Positions 1 through 8,927 are shown, counted from the first letter of the stretch. The stretch is 64,000 bases of DNA from an uncultured Hungatella sp. (GCA_910588505.1 CAJUPQ010000011.1:1-64000); one strand, 5' to 3'. The notes: generated by a model from the letters alone, not told the origin. A program made the numbers and translations.

Positions 1-71
1 GAAGACTACATTTTATCAGGTTTTAGAAAATTTCAAAAGTTGTAAACTGGTGTTTGTTTTTATACAAATAC

Positions 72-99
72 TTGTGAATTGGGGGCTTTGTGGTATAAT
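72..99 (+). promoter_or_regulatory. promoter of the CofE-like gene
   Basis: The -35 box TTGTGA (72-77) and -10 box TATAAT (94-99) are 16 bp apart, and TG at 91-92 makes an extended -10. Transcription would start near 106, giving a leader of about 55 nt before the gene at 163. Confidence 0.7.
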
Positions 100-162
100 T
101 AGGATGTGGTTCTGACAGACACGAATAAAAGCAGATAATAGATAGCAAAGGAGATAAAACCT

Positions 163-1362
163 ATGGACAGAATGGTTGGCACTGTATCGCGAGGAGTTCG
201 CGCGCCGATTATCCGGCAGGGAGACGATCTGGCGCAGATCGTCGTAGATTCCGTATTGACGGCGGCAGAAAGCGAGAGATTTCAGATTCAGGATAAGGAT
301 GTGATCGCCGTCACAGAGGCTGTTGTAGCCCGGGCTCAGGGAAATTATGCCACCACAGAACAGATAGCCGCGGATGTAAAGAAAAAATTCGGTGACGACA
401 CCGTAGGCATTTTGTTTCCTATCTTAAGCAGAAACCGTTTCGCCATCTGCCTCAAGGGTATTGCCATGGGCTGTAAAAAGGTTGTCCTGATGCTCAGCTA
501 CCCTTCGGACGAGGTGGGGAATCATCTTATTGACCTGGATATGCTGGATGAGAAAGGGGTTAACCCCTGGAGCGACGTGCTGACAGAGGAGAAGTACCGC
601 CAGCTGTTCGGATATCAGAAGCACTATTTTACGGGCGTTGACTATGTGGATTACTACAAACAGCTTATTTTGGATGCCGGAGCGCAGGTGGAGGTTATCT
701 TTGCCAATAATGCCAAGGCTATCCTCCAGTATACGGACTGCGTGCTTACCTGCGATATTCACAGCCGCCAGAGGACCAAGAGGATCTTAACAGCCGGCGG
801 GGCGAAGAAAGTGTACTGCCTGGACGAGATCCTGACAGAGAGCGTGGACGGAAGCGGATATAATGATAAGTACGGCCTGCTGGGGTCCAATAAAGCCACG
901 GAGGATTCCGTAAAGCTGTTCCCTATCCGGTGCCAGGAGATGGTGGATCGGATCCACAGTCTGATGACGGAAAAGACAGGTAAGAATGTGGAAGTCATGA
1001 TCTATGGCGACGGAGCCTTTAAAGATCCGGTAGGTAAGATCTGGGAGCTGGCCGACCCGGTGGTTTCCCCGGCCTACACCCCGGGGCTTGAGGGCACGCC
1101 CAATGAGGTAAAGCTGAAATATCTGGCTGACAACGATTTCGCGTCCCTGTCAGGGGAGGCGTTAAGAGAAGCCATCAAGGGCTATATTAAGGAAAAGGAT
1201 GAAAAGGCGGTAAACCTTAAGGGTACTATGGCAACCCAGGGGACTACGCCCAGAAGGCTGACAGACCTGATCGGGTCTCTGGCGGATCTGACCAGCGGAA
1301 GCGGGGATAAAGGGACGCCCATCATCTATATTCAGGGATATTTTGATAATTATACGAAGTAA
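163..1362 (+). CDS. F420-0:gamma-glutamyl ligase-like (CofE-family) protein
   Basis: The 399-residue product looks like the CofE family, which adds glutamate to the F420 precursor in F420-making organisms; recognition rests on overall sequence character, for example the N-terminal VSRGVRAPIIRQGDDLAQIV stretch. Nothing else for F420 synthesis is visible here and clostridia are not known for F420, so the substrate is unknown; amide-bond formation with glutamate is inferred from the family. The ATG at 163 follows AAAGGAG at a good distance and a clear promoter lies upstream. It is separated from the rpsF operon by that operon's own promoter, so it is probably monocistronic. Confidence 0.75.
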   Translation: MDRMVGTVSRGVRAPIIRQGDDLAQIVVDSVLTAAESERFQIQDKDVIAVTEAVVARAQGNYATTEQIAADVKKKFGDDTVGILFPILSRNRFAICLKGIAMGCKKVVLMLSYPSDEVGNHLIDLDMLDEKGVNPWSDVLTEEKYRQLFGYQKHYFTGVDYVDYYKQLILDAGAQVEVIFANNAKAILQYTDCVLTCDIHSRQRTKRILTAGGAKKVYCLDEILTESVDGSGYNDKYGLLGSNKATEDSVKLFPIRCQEMVDRIHSLMTEKTGKNVEVMIYGDGAFKDPVGKIWELADPVVSPAYTPGLEGTPNEVKLKYLADNDFASLSGEALREAIKGYIKEKDEKAVNLKGTMATQGTTPRRLTDLIGSLADLTSGSGDKGTPIIYIQGYFDNYTK

Positions 1363-1377
1363 GTCCCTCAAAACCCC

Positions 1378-1406
1378 TTGCATTTCCAGGAAATATCTGA
1401 TAAAAT
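1378..1406 (+). promoter_or_regulatory. promoter of the rpsF-ssb-rpsR operon
   Basis: TTGCAT (1378-1383) and TAAAAT (1401-1406) are 17 bp apart. The predicted start near 1413 gives a leader of about 70 nt that contains the hairpin at 1432-1455. Confidence 0.75.
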
Positions 1407-1431
1407 ACTAATCCGTGACACATAAATCCTT

Positions 1432-1455
1432 GCTCCCGGAGCTGAAAACGGGGGC
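1432..1455 (+). promoter_or_regulatory. rpsF leader hairpin, candidate S6:S18 autoregulatory site
   Basis: GCTCCCG (1432-1438) pairs with CGGGGGC (1449-1455) around a purine-rich loop, just before the rpsF ribosome site. Many bacteria carry a leader structure with a CCG element upstream of rpsF that binds the S6:S18 protein complex. Position and the CCG run fit; assignment to that family is inference. Confidence 0.45.
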
Positions 1456-1481
1456 CAGAGACCAGAAGGAGGTAAGAAACT

Positions 1482-1769
1482 ATGAACAAATATGAATTAG
1501 CAGTTGTTCTTAGCGCAAAACTCGAAGATGATGAGAGAGCCGCAGCCATTGAGAAGGTACAGGGATATATCACCCGCTTCGGTGGCACAGTGACTAACGT
1601 TGATGAATGGGGTAAGCGGAGACTTGCTTACGAGATTCAGAAGATGAAAGAGGGCTTCTACTACTTCATCCAGTTCGAGTCTGATTCCGTTTGTCCTAAC
1701 GAAGTGGAAGCTCACGTTCGGATCATGGAGCCGGTTATCAGATACTTATGCGTAAGACAGGATGCATAG
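1482..1769 (+). CDS. rpsF: 30S ribosomal protein S6
   Basis: This 95-residue protein has the usual length and opening (MNKYELAVVLSAKLEDDERA) of S6, which binds the central domain of 16S rRNA as a heterodimer with S18. The ATG follows AGAAGGAGGT at about 7 nt. It is the first gene of rpsF-ssb-rpsR, with 21 bp to ssb, the standard Firmicute arrangement that keeps S6 and S18 in one transcript. The leader hairpin upstream may allow feedback by the S6:S18 complex. Confidence 0.97.
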   Translation: MNKYELAVVLSAKLEDDERAAAIEKVQGYITRFGGTVTNVDEWGKRRLAYEIQKMKEGFYYFIQFESDSVCPNEVEAHVRIMEPVIRYLCVRQDA

Positions 1770-1790
1770 TCGATAGAGAAAGAGGATCGT

Positions 1791-2261
1791 ATGAATAAAG
1801 TAATCTTAATGGGCAGACTGACCAGAGACCCGGAAGTAAGGTATTCCCAGGGCGAGCGCTCCATGGCTATCGCAAGGTACACCCTTGCGGTGGACAGAAG
1901 AGGACGCAGAAACCAGGAGGGCAGCGAGCAGACCGCGGACTTTATTCCCTGCGTGGCCTTTGACAGGGCAGGGGAATTTGCGGAGAAGTACTTCCGTCAG
2001 GGTATGAGAGTCCTGATTTCAGGGCGCATCCAGACTGGCAGCTACACCAACAGAGATGGACAGAAAGTATATACGACGGAAGTGATCATAGAAGAGCAGG
2101 AGTTCGCTGACAGCAAGAACGGGTCAGGAGGCGGTACAGGCGGAGGATACGGCGGCGGTTATCAGCAGCCGGCTTCCAGACCGGAGCCTGCCAGCGCCAT
2201 CGGCGACGGATTCATGAATATTCCGGACGGAGTCGAGGACGAGGGGCTTCCGTTCAACTAG
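1791..2261 (+). CDS. ssb: single-stranded DNA-binding protein
   Basis: This 156-residue SSB begins with the typical [18 protein letters not shown] of the OB-fold domain (about residues 1-108). A Gly-rich flexible linker (about 114-130) leads to an acidic tail ending DEGLPFN, close to the usual DDDIPF tip that recruits replication and repair partners. It coats single-stranded DNA during replication, recombination and repair. It lies between rpsF and rpsR, 40 bp before the latter, and is close to the primary helicase gene dnaB 3 kb downstream. Confidence 0.96.
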   Translation: MNKVILMGRLTRDPEVRYSQGERSMAIARYTLAVDRRGRRNQEGSEQTADFIPCVAFDRAGEFAEKYFRQGMRVLISGRIQTGSYTNRDGQKVYTTEVIIEEQEFADSKNGSGGGTGGGYGGGYQQPASRPEPASAIGDGFMNIPDGVEDEGLPFN

Positions 2262-2301
2262 GCGAAAACCGCGACATATCATAATAAGGAGGTACAAGCT
2301 C

Positions 2302-2571
2302 ATGGCTTTTAATAAAAATGACAAACCGGACGGCGCAAAAGTAAGAAGACCCGGCGGTATGCGGAGAAGAAAAAAAGTTTGCGTATTCTGTGGTGAGAAG
2401 AACGGCGAGATCGATTACAAGGATACCAACAAGTTAAAGAGATATGTATCCGAGAGAGGCAAGATCCTTCCCAGAAGGATCACCGGCAACTGCGCAAAGC
2501 ATCAGAGAGCTTTGACCGTGGCTATTAAGAGAGCCCGCCATATCAGCCTTATGCCATATACCATGGAGTAA
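2302..2571 (+). CDS. rpsR: 30S ribosomal protein S18
   Basis: This 89-residue protein carries the S18 signature region ([18 protein letters not shown], then the [18 protein letters not shown] block). The three cysteines (CVFC and the later NCAKH) resemble the zinc-binding form of S18. It pairs with S6 on the 16S rRNA platform. The ATG follows AAGGAGG. An intrinsic terminator 13 bp after the stop ends the operon. Confidence 0.97.
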   Translation: MAFNKNDKPDGAKVRRPGGMRRRKKVCVFCGEKNGEIDYKDTNKLKRYVSERGKILPRRITGNCAKHQRALTVAIKRARHISLMPYTME

Positions 2572-2583
2572 GATTTACAGAGA

Positions 2584-2619
2584 AAAGGCCCGGAGATACT
2601 GGTTTTCCGGGCTTTTTTT
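2584..2619 (+). terminator. intrinsic terminator after rpsR
   Basis: GCCCGGA (2588-2594) pairs with TCCGGGC (2606-2612) and is followed by seven T residues. Confidence 0.88.
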
Positions 2620-2654
2620 GGTTTCCAGATCATATAGACGAATGTTAGCGGGTG

Positions 2655-2663
2655 TGGTATAAT
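2655..2663 (+). promoter_or_regulatory. extended -10 promoter of the gdpP-rplI-dnaB operon
   Basis: TGGTATAAT (2655-2663) is a perfect extended -10. The matching -35 position (2635-2640, TAGACG) is weak, so this promoter probably relies on the TG extension. Confidence 0.6.
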
Positions 2664-2707
2664 AAAAAGACGTTAAGCAGCGCCCATGTGAAAAAGGAGA
2701 ACCATCC

Positions 2708-4759
2708 ATGAATACAGGAAAAAAAATAACCGGCCAGTTGGGGCTTTATCTTCAATGGCCATTACTGCTTTCCATCATGATCGTTGTGATGAACACAGTT
2801 ATTGTCATTATAGATGCCACAGCCGGTCTTGCCATGCTGGGGTTTACTGTGATCTACCTTATCATAGCCATTTTTCTATATGTTTACAAGAGGAAGGGCA
2901 TCATGGCCGGTCTGGTGGAGTTTTCGGCTGATTACGCGTGGATACAGCGGAAATTATTGATGGATCTGCATATACCCTATGCCATTGTAGATGAAAGCGG
3001 CCGCATCCTGTGGACCAACACCCAGTTTTCCAAGATCATAAAACAGGAAAAGGGGAGTATCAAGACCATCACCGCCATGTTTCCGGATGTGACGAAGGAG
3101 TATCTTTCCGAACTGCAGGAAAGCACCAGCATCCACAGCACCTTTGGGGACAGCCTTTACCAGGTGGAATTAAAACCCATCGTCATAGAGAAGGATGACA
3201 TCAAACCGGGGACCGGATCTACGGTGCTTCCAAAGGATAAGCCGCTCATAACCGTCTATCTGTTTGACGAGACCCAGATCCTGCGCTTAAGCCAGGAAGT
3301 CAACGACCAGAAGATGGTAGCCGGGCTTATTTACCTTGACAACTACGAGGAGGCGCTGGCCAGCGTGGAGGAAGTGCGCCGCTCCCTTCTCATGGCCCTC
3401 ATAGAGCGGAAGATCAGCAAGTATATCAGCAGGATGAACGGCATTGTGAAGAAGATGGAAAAGGACAAATATTTCTTTGCCATCAAGAATAAGTATGTGG
3501 AAGAACTGCGGGAACAGCGCTTTTCCATTCTGGAGGAAGTAAAAGCCGTGAACATCGGCAACGAGATGTCCATAACTTTAAGCATCGGCCTTGGCCGCGG
3601 CAGCGACACCTACAGCCAGAATTATGAGCTGGCCCGCATGGCCATGGATATGGCTCTTGGCCGCGGCGGCGACCAGGCGGTATTAAAGGAGCAGGATAAG
3701 ATCGAGTACTTTGGCGGCAAGTCCCAGCAGCAGGAGAAGACCACACGGGTCAAGGCCAGGGTCAAGGCTCATGCTCTTCGGGAACTGATCGAGACAAAGG
3801 ACAACCTGATGATTATGGGACATAAGCTGGGAGATGTGGATTCCTTCGGCGCGGCCTTAGGGATCTACCGCATTGCCACGTCTCTGAATAAAAAGGCTCA
3901 TATTGTCATCAATGACATCACCTCATCGGTCCGTCCCATGATGGAGCGCTTTTTAAATAATCCGGATTACCCGGACGATCTGTTCCTCACAGGAGACAAG
4001 GCCTGTGATCTTGTAGATGCCAATACGGCTCTGGTTGTGGTGGACGTAAACCGCCCCAGCATCACCGAGGCCCCGGAACTTCTCACCCTGGCCAAGACCA
4101 TCGTGGTCCTGGATCACCACCGCCAGAGCAGCGAGATCATCACCAACGCGGTGTTGTCCTATGTGGAGCCCTACGCGTCCTCTGCCTGCGAGATGGTGGC
4201 AGAGGTATTGCAGTATATTGCGGATGACATCAAGATCAAGCCCCAGGAGGCGGACACCATGTATGCCGGTATTGTGATCGACACCAACAATTTTAACAAC
4301 CAGGCAGGGGTCCGTACCTTTGAGGCGGCGGCATATTTAAGGAGGTGCGGAGCCGATATTGCCAGGGTGCGCAAGATGTTAAGGGAGGAGATGGCCGACC
4401 ACAAGGCCAAGGCAGAGGCGGTCAGCCAGGCGGATGTGTACCAGGGTGCCTTTGCCATCAGCGTATGCCCGTCAGAAGGGATTGAGAACCCCACCATCGT
4501 GGCGGCCCAGGCAGCCAACGAACTTTTGGAGATCAAAGGCATCAAGGCCTCTGTGGTCATGTCAAAATATAACAACACCATATATCTGAGCGCCCGCTCC
4601 ATCGACGAGGTGAACGTTCAGGTAATGATGGAGCGGTTAGGCGGCGGCGGACACAGGACCGTGGCGGGAGCGCAGCTGCCGGGGGCTACTGTGGAAGAGG
4701 CCAAAGAGAGAGTAAAACACGTTATTAAAGAGATGATAGAGAAGGGAGAAGTCAGTTAA
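2708..4759 (+). CDS. gdpP: cyclic-di-AMP phosphodiesterase, GdpP type
   Basis: This 683-residue protein has the GdpP layout: two N-terminal membrane helices (about 15-60), a PAS-like sensor (about 75-170), a degenerate GGDEF domain (about 190-310), and a DHH/DHHA1 hydrolase. The DHH part shows GHKLGDVDSFGAALG, the D469-H470-H471 motif and GGGGHRTVAGA near the C-terminus. The family hydrolyses c-di-AMP to pApA and tunes osmotic and cell-wall homeostasis. The ATG follows AAAAGGAG. The rplI start lies 1 bp beyond its stop, so the genes are surely co-transcribed, the common Firmicute order. Confidence 0.93.
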   Translation: MNTGKKITGQLGLYLQWPLLLSIMIVVMNTVIVIIDATAGLAMLGFTVIYLIIAIFLYVYKRKGIMAGLVEFSADYAWIQRKLLMDLHIPYAIVDESGRILWTNTQFSKIIKQEKGSIKTITAMFPDVTKEYLSELQESTSIHSTFGDSLYQVELKPIVIEKDDIKPGTGSTVLPKDKPLITVYLFDETQILRLSQEVNDQKMVAGLIYLDNYEEALASVEEVRRSLLMALIERKISKYISRMNGIVKKMEKDKYFFAIKNKYVEELREQRFSILEEVKAVNIGNEMSITLSIGLGRGSDTYSQNYELARMAMDMALGRGGDQAVLKEQDKIEYFGGKSQQQEKTTRVKARVKAHALRELIETKDNLMIMGHKLGDVDSFGAALGIYRIATSLNKKAHIVINDITSSVRPMMERFLNNPDYPDDLFLTGDKACDLVDANTALVVVDVNRPSITEAPELLTLAKTIVVLDHHRQSSEIITNAVLSYVEPYASSACEMVAEVLQYIADDIKIKPQEADTMYAGIVIDTNNFNNQAGVRTFEAAAYLRRCGADIARVRKMLREEMADHKAKAEAVSQADVYQGAFAISVCPSEGIENPTIVAAQAANELLEIKGIKASVVMSKYNNTIYLSARSIDEVNVQVMMERLGGGGHRTVAGAQLPGATVEEAKERVKHVIKEMIEKGEVS

Positions 4760-4760
4760 C

Positions 4761-5207
4761 ATGGAGATCGTGTTATTAGAAGATGTAAAAGCACTGGGAA
4801 AAAAGGGAGAGATCGTTAAGGTCAACGAGGGGTACGCCAGAAACTTTATCCTGCCGAAAAAGCTGGGAGTGGAGGCAAACTCAAAGAATTTAAACGACTT
4901 AAAGCTTAAGAAGGCCAATCAGGAGAAGATCGCAGCCAAGCAGCTGGCAGAGGCTAAGGAGCTGGGGGAGAAGCTGGAGAAGGCTTCCATAACCCTGTCC
5001 ATCAAAGCAGGGGATAACGGCAAGGCCTTTGGGTCCGTGTCCGGCAAGGAGATCAGCAAAGCGATCCAGGACCAGTTGAACCTGGAGATCGACAAGAAGA
5101 AGCTGGTGCTTCCGGAACCCCTAAAGACCTTTGGAACTCATGAGGTTCCCGTTAAGCTTCACAAGGATGTGACGGCAAAGCTGTCCGTTAAGGTTACGGA
5201 GGCCTGA
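4761..5207 (+). CDS. rplI: 50S ribosomal protein L9
   Basis: This 148-residue protein starts with the L9 hallmark MEIVLLEDVKALGKKGEIV and the GYARNFILPK signature of the N-terminal rRNA-binding domain. A long Lys/Glu-rich helix (about 45-75) links to the C-terminal domain. L9 binds 23S rRNA near the L1 stalk. It is packed between gdpP (1 bp gap) and dnaB (39 bp gap). Confidence 0.97.
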   Translation: MEIVLLEDVKALGKKGEIVKVNEGYARNFILPKKLGVEANSKNLNDLKLKKANQEKIAAKQLAEAKELGEKLEKASITLSIKAGDNGKAFGSVSGKEISKAIQDQLNLEIDKKKLVLPEPLKTFGTHEVPVKLHKDVTAKLSVKVTEA

Positions 5208-5246
5208 CAGCTTATCTTTTAAGGTAGTCTACAGGGAGCAGAGAAA

Positions 5247-6605
5247 ATGGAGAACAGAATGGACGAAGCCCTCATCAAACGTGTCCTTCCCCACAGCATT
5301 GAGGCGGAGCAGTCGGTGATCGGTTCCATGCTTATGGACAGAGAGGCCATTATCGCGGCATCCGAGATCGTGACTGGGGAAGATTTTTACCAGCATCAGT
5401 ATGGTATCATGTTTGAATCTATGACAGAGTTGTTTAATGAGGGGAAACCGGTTGATTTAGTGACCCTTCAGGACCGCTTAAAGGAAAAGGACGTTCCTCC
5501 GGAGGTCAGCAGCCTGGAATTTGTCAGGGATATCATCACCACGGTTCCCACGTCGGCCAATGTAAAGTCCTATGCCAATATTGTCCGGGAAAAGGCGGTG
5601 CTTAGAAGGCTTATCAAGGTAAATGAGGAGATTGCCAACGACTGTTATCTGGGCAGGGAATCCCTGGAGACGATCCTGGCGGACACGGAGAAAAAGATCT
5701 TTGATCTACTCCAAAGCCGTAGTTCCGGAGATTTTGTCCCGATCCGCCAAGTGGTGCTCAATGTGCTGGAGAATATTGAGAGGGCCTCAAAGACCAAGGA
5801 TACGGTCACAGGCGTTCCCACAGGATTCATTGACCTGGACTACAAGACATCCGGGTTTCAGCCCTCGGACTTTATTCTGATCGCGGCCCGGCCTTCTATG
5901 GGAAAGACGGCCTTTGTCCTGAACGTGGTGGATCATGTGACTGTGAGGAGAGGAACTCCCTGCATGGTATTCAGCCTTGAGATGTCCAAGGAACAGCTGG
6001 TAAACCGTATGTTGTCTATGGAGTCTAATGTGGATTCTCAGAAATTAAGGACAGGCACTCTGACCGATTCTGACTGGGACGCTGTGGTGGAGGGCGTCGG
6101 CGTTATCGGCAGTTCCAAGCTGATCATTGACGACACGCCGGGGATCTCCATCACAGAGCTGCGCTCCAAGTGCAGGAAGGCCAAGTTAGAGCATGACATA
6201 GGCATTGTCATCATTGATTATCTTCAGCTGATGACAGGAAGCGGCGGCAGGGGCAGCGACAATCGGCAGCAGGAGATCTCCGAGATCTCCCGCTCCTTAA
6301 AAGCCCTTGCCAGGGAACTGCAGGCCCCGGTGGTGGCCTTGTCCCAGTTAAGCCGGGCCTGTGAGACCAGAACAGACCACCGCCCTATGCTCTCGGACCT
6401 TCGAGAGTCGGGAGCCATCGAGCAGGACGCGGATGTCGTCATGTTTTTATACCGTGACGATTACTATAATAAAGATTCAGAGATGAAAGATATGGCGGAG
6501 GTCATCATCGCAAAACAGCGTAACGGTCCTATCGGGACTGTGAACCTGGTGTGGATGCCTCAGTACACAAAATTTGCCAACGCAGTCAGGCAGCCGGGAC
6601 AGTAG
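5247..6605 (+). CDS. dnaB: replicative DNA helicase DnaB/DnaC
   Basis: This 452-residue hexameric helicase has the primase-interacting N-terminal domain (about 10-115) and the RecA-like core. Walker A reads ARPSMGKTAF, Walker B IVIIDYLQLM, followed by SRSLKALARELQAPVVALSQL and the DLRESGAIEQDADVV block. It unwinds the parental duplex at replication forks. It is the last gene of the gdpP operon; the terminator hairpin begins inside its final codons, so the stop codon lies in the hairpin loop. Confidence 0.97.
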   Translation: MENRMDEALIKRVLPHSIEAEQSVIGSMLMDREAIIAASEIVTGEDFYQHQYGIMFESMTELFNEGKPVDLVTLQDRLKEKDVPPEVSSLEFVRDIITTVPTSANVKSYANIVREKAVLRRLIKVNEEIANDCYLGRESLETILADTEKKIFDLLQSRSSGDFVPIRQVVLNVLENIERASKTKDTVTGVPTGFIDLDYKTSGFQPSDFILIAARPSMGKTAFVLNVVDHVTVRRGTPCMVFSLEMSKEQLVNRMLSMESNVDSQKLRTGTLTDSDWDAVVEGVGVIGSSKLIIDDTPGISITELRSKCRKAKLEHDIGIVIIDYLQLMTGSGGRGSDNRQQEISEISRSLKALARELQAPVVALSQLSRACETRTDHRPMLSDLRESGAIEQDADVVMFLYRDDYYNKDSEMKDMAEVIIAKQRNGPIGTVNLVWMPQYTKFANAVRQPGQ

Positions 6606-6620
6606 ATGTCCCGGTTTTTT
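6594..6620 (+). terminator. intrinsic terminator overlapping the end of dnaB
   Basis: CCGGGAC (6594-6600) pairs with GTCCCGG (6608-6614), followed by six T residues. The dnaB TAG (6603-6605) lies in the 7-nt loop. Confidence 0.85.
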
Positions 6621-6733
6621 ATTTTCTTGGCATATTATTCCGATTCGGTTCATATGATAATAATAAGATTCACCCCCATAGGGGCAGAGAGTATACGTTT
6701 TCCATGGATATGGAGACAAAAGGAGAGGATGTT

Positions 6734-7714
6734 ATGGCTGAGGTACATTATTTTATATCAGATGCATCGAAGCAGGTAGATGTGGAGTCTCATGTTCTCA
6801 GATACTGGGAGGACGAGCTGGACCTGGAAATACCGAGAAACGATATGGGACACCGGTACTATACGGAATACCATATCCGCTTATTTCGTCAGATAAAGGA
6901 GTTGAAGGAAAAAGGATACCAGCTAAAGGCGATAAAGAATGCGTTGAATAAAATGGCAGGTGCTGTGGAGGAGATTACCATCACCGAAGATTATATGGAG
7001 GAAGACATGAAGGCAGCTTGGAATGAGGGGCCGGCAAGAGAGAGGACAGGGAAAGCGGGTCCAAAGGAAGAGAGACCGGCAGGCGGACAAGCCGGGGAAG
7101 CGCTAAGAGAGAGACTGAAGGAAGTAGCCATGAAGAAAGCTCCGGAGGCAGACAGGACGGAGCCGCCTAAGGTTAAGAAAAGCGCGGCTCAGGAGAGCAA
7201 GCCCGTACCGGAGCAGCAGAGGACTGAGCAGAAGGATAAGGCAGCCAAAGGTAAACTTAAGCCTCAGGGAAACGTCCAGGGAAGCGTTCAGGAAAACTCC
7301 GATGCTTCGCCGCACTCCCAGACAGGAACACTTCCAAGTCCGCCCCAGCCCAATGTCCGCAGCCAGGAGATGACTGCCCGCAAACCGGACAACGGGGAGT
7401 TGAACGCCGAGAAGATGGCCAGATTCCAGAGTGTTATGAATCATATCATCGGGCGGGCCATGGACGCTAACATGGACAGGCTTGCCCGGGAAGTCAGCGA
7501 TACGGTCAGCGAGGACGTGACGGACAAGGTGATGAAAGAAGTGGAATATCTGATGCGGGTCAGCGACGAGAAGGAGGAGGAACGTTTCAAGCAGCTGGAC
7601 GAGACGATCCGGGCCTATCAAAGGCAGGGAAAAGGCCGCGCCGAAGCCGCCGCGACCAAGATTCCCTTTTTCAAGAAGAAAAAATTCGCAAAAAGCGGGA
7701 AGAAGCTGTTTTAA
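6734..7714 (+). CDS. MerR-type helix-turn-helix protein with long basic C-terminal region
   Basis: Residues 1-75 form a MerR-like DNA-binding head: VDVESHVLRYWEDELDLEIPR, then HRYYTEYHIRLFRQIKELKEKGYQLKAIK. A disordered, charged Pro/Lys/Gln-rich linker follows (about 100-220), then a helical segment rich in Glu and Asp (about 225-300) and a Lys/Phe-rich tail. Start ATG 6734 is chosen because AGGAG lies 9 nt upstream; earlier ATGs at 6704 and 6710 lack a ribosome site. The role is unknown; a DNA-binding structural or regulatory protein is the likeliest reading. Its stop overlaps by 4 bp the stop of the convergent gene on the other strand. Confidence 0.75.
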   Translation: MAEVHYFISDASKQVDVESHVLRYWEDELDLEIPRNDMGHRYYTEYHIRLFRQIKELKEKGYQLKAIKNALNKMAGAVEEITITEDYMEEDMKAAWNEGPARERTGKAGPKEERPAGGQAGEALRERLKEVAMKKAPEADRTEPPKVKKSAAQESKPVPEQQRTEQKDKAAKGKLKPQGNVQGSVQENSDASPHSQTGTLPSPPQPNVRSQEMTARKPDNGELNAEKMARFQSVMNHIIGRAMDANMDRLAREVSDTVSEDVTDKVMKEVEYLMRVSDEKEEERFKQLDETIRAYQRQGKGRAEAAATKIPFFKKKKFAKSGKKLF

Positions 7715-8448
7715 CCCGTGGGACGACAGGCATCCACAAAGCTCTTAAAGAGAAGGGCAGCGGCCCTGTCCTGTTCCCACAGGTACTCCGGATGCCACTG
7801 GACCGCTAAAAGCCATGGATATTCCGTCATTTCCAGTCCTTCGGTCAGACCGTCGGGGGCTGTGGCGCAGGCAGTTAGGCCGGGGGCCAGATCTTTGACC
7901 GCCTGATGATGCATGCTGTTTACCTTCAGGGAACCGCAGCCGCAGACCCGGGCCAGCAGACTTTGGGGGGCCAGGGCTACGGTGTGGGACGGCATGTTAT
8001 AGTCATAGGGCTGTCTGTGGGCCAGGGGAAAGGCCGGTTCCTGTCCTGGTCCATGGCAAAACTGGCTGGGGATATCCTGGTATATGGTTCCGCCCAGCCC
8101 CACATTGATGATCTGGATCCCCCGGCAGATACCAAGGATAGGTTTTTTGACAGCCATGACATGGGAGAGCAGGGACAGTTCCATGGCATCCCGCTTTGAG
8201 GACACGCTGCCGCATTGACCATGGGTCTCCTCTCCGAAGAGAAAGGGGTGGGGATCAGGGCCGCCGGTAAAGAGAAAGCCGTCAAACATGCTGGTGATCT
8301 GGCTGTAATCTTCCATGGCAGGCTCCAGGGGAAGCATGACCGGGATGGCTCCGGCAGCGGTCAATGCCTTTAAGTAGGTGGGGCGGAGAAAGGCGTCCTG
8401 GCTGTCTGTGTTGTGACCCGGGGTCAGGCCGATAACAGGTTTGTTCAT
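7711..8448 (-). CDS. class I glutamine amidotransferase-like (peptidase C26, PuuD-type) protein
   Basis: This 245-residue protein has the catalytic triad regions of class I amidotransferases: nucleophile in GICRGIQIINVGLGG, and the QWHPEY histidine/glutamate pair near the C-terminus. The family hydrolyses gamma-glutamyl amides, such as gamma-glutamyl-GABA in polyamine breakdown; the actual substrate is not shown. The start is taken at 8448 because AAAGGAG lies 8 nt upstream; an in-frame codon at 8478 has none. Its 3' end meets the MerR-like gene head-on. Confidence 0.82.
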   Translation of the reverse strand: MNKPVIGLTPGHNTDSQDAFLRPTYLKALTAAGAIPVMLPLEPAMEDYSQITSMFDGFLFTGGPDPHPFLFGEETHGQCGSVSSKRDAMELSLLSHVMAVKKPILGICRGIQIINVGLGGTIYQDIPSQFCHGPGQEPAFPLAHRQPYDYNMPSHTVALAPQSLLARVCGCGSLKVNSMHHQAVKDLAPGLTACATAPDGLTEGLEMTEYPWLLAVQWHPEYLWEQDRAAALLFKSFVDACRPTG

Positions 8449-8476
8449 AGAATCTCCTTTCGGAAACAGAATCGTC

Positions 8477-8515
8477 AAAAAATAAATGCCTCTTCCTAAA
8501 AGGGAAGAGGCATTT
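8477..8515 (-). terminator. intrinsic terminator after the ferredoxin gene
   Basis: A 13-bp perfect stem (8484-8496 with 8503-8515) and a 6-nt loop are followed on the minus strand by a T-rich run. It separates the ferredoxin gene from the amidotransferase gene. Confidence 0.88.
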
Positions 8516-8537
8516 TAAGTATATCGGATGGATATTC

Positions 8538-8708
8538 TTAAGCTTCGCTGATAGCGCCGGTTGGGCAAGCGCCTTCGCAAGCGCCGCAGTCGATGCAGGC
8601 GTCAGCGTCGATCACATACTGACCATCTCCCATAGAGATAGCGCCTACAGGACACTCGCCTTCGCAGGTGCCGCAGGATACACAAGCATCACTAATAACA
8701 CGTGCCAT
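8538..8708 (-). CDS. 2[4Fe-4S] ferredoxin
   Basis: This 56-residue protein is a classic clostridial ferredoxin. It holds two CxxCxxCxxxCP cluster motifs, CVSCGTCEGECP and CIDCGACEGACP, in a two-fold repeated sequence. It carries low-potential electrons in the cytoplasm for fermentation enzymes and hydrogenases. The start at 8708 follows AAGGAGG at 8 nt. A consensus promoter upstream and a strong terminator downstream make it a single-gene unit. Confidence 0.95.
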   Translation of the reverse strand: MARVISDACVSCGTCEGECPVGAISMGDGQYVIDADACIDCGACEGACPTGAISEA

Positions 8709-8745
8709 AATTCTTACCTCCTTATATTCTATCATGTGTGTAATC

Positions 8746-8774
8746 ATTTTATACCATAATCCGTGAATATTCAA
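8746..8774 (-). promoter_or_regulatory. promoter of the ferredoxin gene
   Basis: Read on the minus strand, TTGAAT (8774-8769) and TAAAAT (8751-8746) are 17 bp apart. Confidence 0.7.
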
Positions 8775-8927
8775 GAGGAAATTGCAGGAGCGATTGTTTA
8801 AAATTGAAAGCAATTCCAAATGGAATTATTTTTCATAAGAATACAGATACTAAGGATGGTAACAGTTCAGATAACCCTTAAACTGTTATTAAGGATGATC
8901 TCTGCAGTTATATGCAGGATTCTTTAC

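Noticed and set aside
7718..8285. Several open frames opposite or in other frames of the amidotransferase gene
   Set aside because: They mirror a well-supported gene on the other strand, lack ribosome sites and show no family features.
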